Shown here: positions 14,411-17,571 of the stretch, piece after piece | How the letters are laid out: the number at the start of each line of letters is the position of its first letter | How positions within the stretch are numbered: position 1 is the first letter of the stretch | Source of the DNA: an uncultured Bacilli bacterium | Lineage (GTDB): Bacteria; Bacillota_I; Bacilli_A; RF39; UBA660 | Direction: 5' to 3' | DNA: 17,571 nucleotides | Assembly (NCBI GenBank): GCA_910576925.1 | Contig: CAJTKB010000031.1 | Span: 1-17,571, forward strand | Position numbers and translations under genes: made by a program | The notes under the pieces: generated by a model | Seen by the model: the letters and a program-made list of their open reading frames with translations, nothing else | The model's database searches: none | What the model was told of the DNA's origin: nothing

Positions 14411-15235
14411 ATGGAAGATAAAAAATTATGTGGACTATATATGAGGGTAAGCACTGAAGATCAGGCTCGTGAGGGTTTTAGTTTACCAGAACAAAAAGAA
14501 AGATTGGAAATATTTTGTAAATTCAAAGGTTATGAGATAGTTGACTATTATACAGATGCTGGAATTAGTGCAAAACAAGGCAATTTAAGACCAGAATTTG
14601 AAAGATTAAAGGAAGATATCAAAAGTAAAAAAATAAACACTATGGTAGCATTAAAACTAGATAGAATAACAAGAAGTATTTATGATTGGGAAAAGTTAAT
14701 GATCTTTTTAGATGAAAATGATGCTTTCCTAGATTGTGCTAATGATGAAATCAATACTACTAATGCTAATGGTAAAATGGTATCAAGACTTCTTATGTCA
14801 GTTAGTCAAAACGAAATAGAAAAAACAAGTGAAAGAACTAAAATAGGTTTAGCAGGTGCTATTAAGCAGGGACATATTCCTAATCAAGCCCCACTAGGTT
14901 ATAAACACGAAGATAAAAAATTAGTGATTGATTATTCTACAAAAGATATTGTAGTAAGAATATTTGATTTATATTACAATGGAAATTCTTATCAAACTAT
15001 TTCTAATATCTTAAATAAAGAAGAAGTTTTAGGTAAGACAAATTGGAGAGATTCTACAATACTTGCCATACTAGAAAACGAGATTTATAAGGGTGATTTT
15101 GTTCATGGTAAAAGAACAAAACATCCGACATATTACTCTAATGTTGTAGAGCCAATTATTGATAAAGATAAATGGGAAGAATGCCAAGTACAAAAGAAAA
15201 GAAAAGAAACTCAAGAAGTTATCAAAGGACATTAA
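14411..15235 (+). CDS. Large serine recombinase, N-terminal part (frameshifted)
   Basis: This is the catalytic part of a large serine recombinase of the TndX/TnpX type, which would cut and rejoin DNA to excise or integrate the element. The resolvase domain holds LYMRVSTEDQ with nucleophile Ser14, RPEFERL near residue 60, KLDRITRS (82-89) and SQNEIEKTSERT near 135. A recombinase domain (APLGYKHEDKKLVID, ILENEIYKGDFVHGKRTK) follows. The frame ends at TAA (15233-15235) after 274 residues, just before the zinc-ribbon domain, which continues in another frame. GGGAG (14396-14400) lies 10 nt before the ATG. Expression is probably limited by the upstream attenuator. Confidence 0.9.
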   Translation: MEDKKLCGLYMRVSTEDQAREGFSLPEQKERLEIFCKFKGYEIVDYYTDAGISAKQGNLRPEFERLKEDIKSKKINTMVALKLDRITRSIYDWEKLMIFLDENDAFLDCANDEINTTNANGKMVSRLLMSVSQNEIEKTSERTKIGLAGAIKQGHIPNQAPLGYKHEDKKLVIDYSTKDIVVRIFDLYYNGNSYQTISNILNKEEVLGKTNWRDSTILAILENEIYKGDFVHGKRTKHPTYYSNVVEPIIDKDKWEECQVQKKRKETQEVIKGH

Positions 15236-16335
15236 CTTATTTATTCTTACAGAAACTAAAATGCCCTAAATGTGGAAGAATTTTAGGTGGAAAAGCAACG
15301 ACTAAACCAAATGGGAACTCTTATTATTACTATTATTGTAATGATTGTAAGATTACAATTAAAGAAAAAATGATAGAAGAATACTTTAATAATTTTATAG
15401 ATGAATTAGTTGAGTATGATAGTGTTGTAAATCAATTCTTCTTACCTATGATTAAGCAAAAATTTGATGAACCTAAAGAGCAAATAGAAAAAGAGTTAAA
15501 AAGGCAAAATGATAAGTTAGAAAGAATAAGAAAAGCCTATATAAATGAAGCATTTAGTTTAGAAGAATACAATGCTGAAAAGAAAATTGTTGATGATACA
15601 ATTACAAAATTAAAAGAAGAATTAAATGATACAGAAACTAGTGAAGAATTAAATTTTACTCCACAAGATATACTTCTAAAAAGAGATATTGATTATATTA
15701 ACAAAGTTAAATTGGAAAAAGAATACAAAGAAAAAACGAAAACTTGGAAAAATTATACAAGAGAAGAAAAAGCAAGTTTAGTAATGTCTTATGTTGGTGA
15801 GATTAAACTAGGTATGATGAATGATTATATTTATGTAGATAATATTGATTTTAGAGAATCTATTTGTAAACCTTGTAATGAATTATTTGAAATGGGTTTT
15901 ATTGATGTTAAAACACCTGCATTATTTGGTAATTTAGTAGGTCATTTAAGATTTAGTAATTATCTTCCAGAAGAAGAAATAGGAAAACACATAATGAGAT
16001 TAAGACAATACTATAATGTAGGATTTGAAGAAGCAACCTATTATGTAGAAGATAGAGTTTTCTATTTCAATTTTATTCATGATGATAGAGCAATCATTAG
16101 AATATTTCCTATGGAAGATTATAATAAGATTGATCCTGATATTAAGATGAAAGAATATAAATATGGAATTATTTATATAAGGGGTAAAGATGAATTTCAA
16201 ATGGAAGATGTGAATACTACATTTGATTATATTCCAGATGAATCAAATGATAGTGTTATTTATATGAAAGAACCTGTTCCTATAGAAATTGGAGTAAAAC
16301 CTGTTAAAAAGGAACTGCTATGTGTAGAGGAATAA
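15172..16335 (+). CDS. Large serine recombinase, C-terminal part (frameshifted)
   Basis: This frame continues the recombinase. True homology begins around 15230 (YLFLQKLKCPKCGRILGG); the first 20 or so residues from the ATG at 15172 are a shadow of the preceding frame and no ribosome binding site precedes that ATG. The zinc ribbon (CPKC ... CNDC) is intact, followed by the coiled coil (KEQIEKELKRQNDKLERIRKAY) and the typical end of the family (KASLVMSYVGEIKLG ... IDFRESI). About 140 further residues, including IMRLRQYYNVGFEEATYYVEDRVFYF, form an extra C-terminal domain I do not recognise. The two halves together make about 640 residues, in the range of the larger members. A lone C-terminal half cannot be catalytic. 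Confidence 0.85.
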   Translation: MGRMPSTKEKKRNSRSYQRTLTYLFLQKLKCPKCGRILGGKATTKPNGNSYYYYYCNDCKITIKEKMIEEYFNNFIDELVEYDSVVNQFFLPMIKQKFDEPKEQIEKELKRQNDKLERIRKAYINEAFSLEEYNAEKKIVDDTITKLKEELNDTETSEELNFTPQDILLKRDIDYINKVKLEKEYKEKTKTWKNYTREEKASLVMSYVGEIKLGMMNDYIYVDNIDFRESICKPCNELFEMGFIDVKTPALFGNLVGHLRFSNYLPEEEIGKHIMRLRQYYNVGFEEATYYVEDRVFYFNFIHDDRAIIRIFPMEDYNKIDPDIKMKEYKYGIIYIRGKDEFQMEDVNTTFDYIPDESNDSVIYMKEPVPIEIGVKPVKKELLCVEE

Positions 16336-16567
16336 AATGCGAACACATTTTGTTGAAACAAAGTTTCAATGAAAGTGGGAAAAGCATTTTATAAGACTTA
16401 TGTAATTTTGTTTTATTACGAAGTTTTAAAACATTATGAAGTAAGTCAAAAAGGGTTCTAGGGAATCCCTAGCCCACAAGGTAATTTTGATGCCTGCGTC
16501 AAAATACCTAGGGGGTTAAATATTTTGTCAAAAACAAAATAGGCTGAAAGAAAGGATGTGATTTATA
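16336..16567 (+). other. Repeat-rich oriT-like region upstream of the relaxase
   Basis: This 232-bp stretch has no gene but many inverted repeats: TTGAAAC/GTTTCAA (16353-16359 with 16363-16369); GACTTA/TAAGTC (16395-16400 with 16442-16447) enclosing near-direct repeats ATTACGAAG and ATTATGAAG (16415, 16433); CTAGGG/CCCTAG (16458-16463 with 16467-16472); ATTTTGA/TCAAAAT with flanking GGT/ACC (16480-16508); and TATTTTGT/ACAAAATA (16521-16528 with 16534-16541). In MobV systems the nick site lies in hairpins just upstream of the mob gene, so this is the likely origin of transfer. The region 16453-16516 is also notably GC-richer than its surroundings. The nick site cannot be fixed from sequence alone. 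Confidence 0.6.
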
Positions 16568-17571
16568 ATGTCAGAACTTGCCTATTCACTACATTTAGGA
16601 AGTGATAAAAATAGAAAAAATGTATCACGAGCAAGAGCAAAAACTAATGCAAGTGGAACTACTTCATTAAGTAATAATTCAATTCAAAATGCTAGAGCAT
16701 TATCAAGAGTAGATAAACACAATTATCGTAAATATGATGATAAAGAACATTTAATTGAAATAGTTAGAGGAACTACTTCCCTATATGATGATGTTAAGAA
16801 TTTATATAAAGAAGAATTTGAAGAAGCAAGATTAGAATACAATTCTAAGCAAACAAGAGATGATAGAAAAATAGATGACTACTTTAAAAAGATAAGTGAT
16901 AATTCTAAAAATGATTTGGCTTGTGAAATAATCATTGAACTTGGAGATAAAAAATATTGGGATACTAAAGATGATAATTTTAAGCATAAAATGTCTAATG
17001 TCTATAAAGAACAAGTAAAAGATTTAGAAAATCTTATTCCTAATTTTAAAGTGGCATCAGCAATTATTCATTATGATGAAACAAGTCCACATATGCATAT
17101 TGTAGGTGTTCCAATAAAATATAAAAGTAAAAATGGTATGTCTAAACAAGTTGGAAAAAGTGATGTGTTTACTAAAACAAAACTAATTGAATTACAAGAT
17201 AAAATGAGAGCTTTATGTATCGCAAGTTTTAATAAAGAATATGGCTTAAATAATATTTTAAAGACAAAGAAAAAAGGTAGAAATAAAGATATTCATGTTA
17301 AAGATATGGATGGCTACATGGAAATGCAAGAAGAAATATCTAAAAATCAAAAACGATTAGAAAAAGCAAGTATAAAATCAGAAGAATTAGATAATAATTC
17401 AAATGAAGTAAAAGAAATAGTAGATAATTTAAAGACTACTATAACTAGTAAAGATAAGTATGTCTTAAAACAAGAAGATAAAGATAAAATAGATAAATTT
17501 ATTCAGCAAGTAAATACAACAAATGATGAATATAAGAAAATGCAAAAATTATCAGTAACACTTAATAATGT
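16568..17571 (+). CDS. MobV-family relaxase (Mob/Pre), 3' end outside the window
   Basis: Relaxases of this family nick one strand at oriT and lead it into a recipient cell using a conjugation machine provided in trans. The 334 codons visible are open to the window end. Family motifs are the N-terminal HNYR (residues 51-54, in VDKHNYRKYD) and the metal-binding HYDETSPHMHIVGVPI (168-183) with its three histidines. From about residue 255 the chain becomes a highly charged Lys/Glu-rich coiled coil, as in other MobV proteins. AAAGGATG (16551-16558) precedes the ATG with a slightly long spacing. The pairing with a large serine recombinase recalls TnpZ of Tn4451-type elements. Confidence 0.9.
   Translation, partial: MSELAYSLHLGSDKNRKNVSRARAKTNASGTTSLSNNSIQNARALSRVDKHNYRKYDDKEHLIEIVRGTTSLYDDVKNLYKEEFEEARLEYNSKQTRDDRKIDDYFKKISDNSKNDLACEIIIELGDKKYWDTKDDNFKHKMSNVYKEQVKDLENLIPNFKVASAIIHYDETSPHMHIVGVPIKYKSKNGMSKQVGKSDVFTKTKLIELQDKMRALCIASFNKEYGLNNILKTKKKGRNKDIHVKDMDGYMEMQEEISKNQKRLEKASIKSEELDNNSNEVKEIVDNLKTTITSKDKYVLKQEDKDKIDKFIQQVNTTNDEYKKMQKLSVTLNN

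Noticed and set aside
15172..15235. Programmed -1 frameshift joining the recombinase halves
   Set aside because: The direction would fit, but the overlap contains no X-XXY-YYZ heptamer; its A-rich stretch is interrupted by G every four bases, which is poor for slippage. A mutation or sequencing error is more likely.
1..17571. CRISPR array or tRNA genes
   Set aside because: No regularly spaced direct repeats and no cloverleaf other than the tRNA-like domain of tmRNA were seen.
1..17571. Mycoplasma-type genetic code (TGA as Trp)
   Set aside because: TGA ends the reverse transcriptase and smpB frames at the expected lengths, and conserved tryptophans are encoded by TGG.

Overview
The window is AT-rich chromosomal DNA from a low-GC Bacillota. 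It uses the standard genetic code: TGA is a stop (reverse transcriptase, smpB) and Trp is TGG. Gene order (rpsL-rpsG-fusA-tuf; eno, secG, rnr, smpB, ssrA), strong AGGAGG ribosome binding sites and TTGACA/TATAAT promoters all point to the Bacilli side of the phylum. The tmRNA tag ends in AFA, an ending well known in Mollicutes. This makes a walled, uncultured, Mollicutes-related Bacilli lineage plausible, but that placement is inference. A MurD and a FemX-type enzyme show that the cell makes cross-linked peptidoglycan.

Layout. Positions 1-4560 hold the str operon, with an upstream terminator, a strong promoter, a structured leader, rpsL, rpsG, fusA, and tuf with its own internal promoter. A bidirectional terminator separates tuf from a convergent femX-like gene (4560-5840, minus strand). 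femX and murD (5933-7285) are divergent and share a compact back-to-back promoter region. eno follows and ends in a strong terminator.

The most interesting part is 8604-9761. A 155-nt structured RNA bounded by perfect 11-bp inverted repeats (a1/a2) sits directly upstream of a reverse transcriptase carrying both retron hallmarks (NAxxH and VTG). This is a complete-looking retron (msr-msd-ret) inserted between eno and secG, with no recognisable effector gene. It is followed by secG, an unrecognised gene, rnr and smpB. A 171-bp MITE-like element with 16-bp terminal inverted repeats and a 10-bp target duplication interrupts the smpB-ssrA spacer. ssrA (tmRNA, 13461-13837) completes a trans-translation cluster of RNase R, SmpB and tmRNA.

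From just after ssrA to the end of the window lies a mobile element. It holds a small unknown gene, a large serine recombinase split by a frameshift, a repeat-rich oriT-like region, and a MobV relaxase that runs off the end. The pairing resembles Tn4451-type mobilisable transposons (TnpX plus TnpZ). The recombinase is preceded by a promoter, a 16-codon leader peptide and an intrinsic terminator, arranged like a translation-controlled attenuator.
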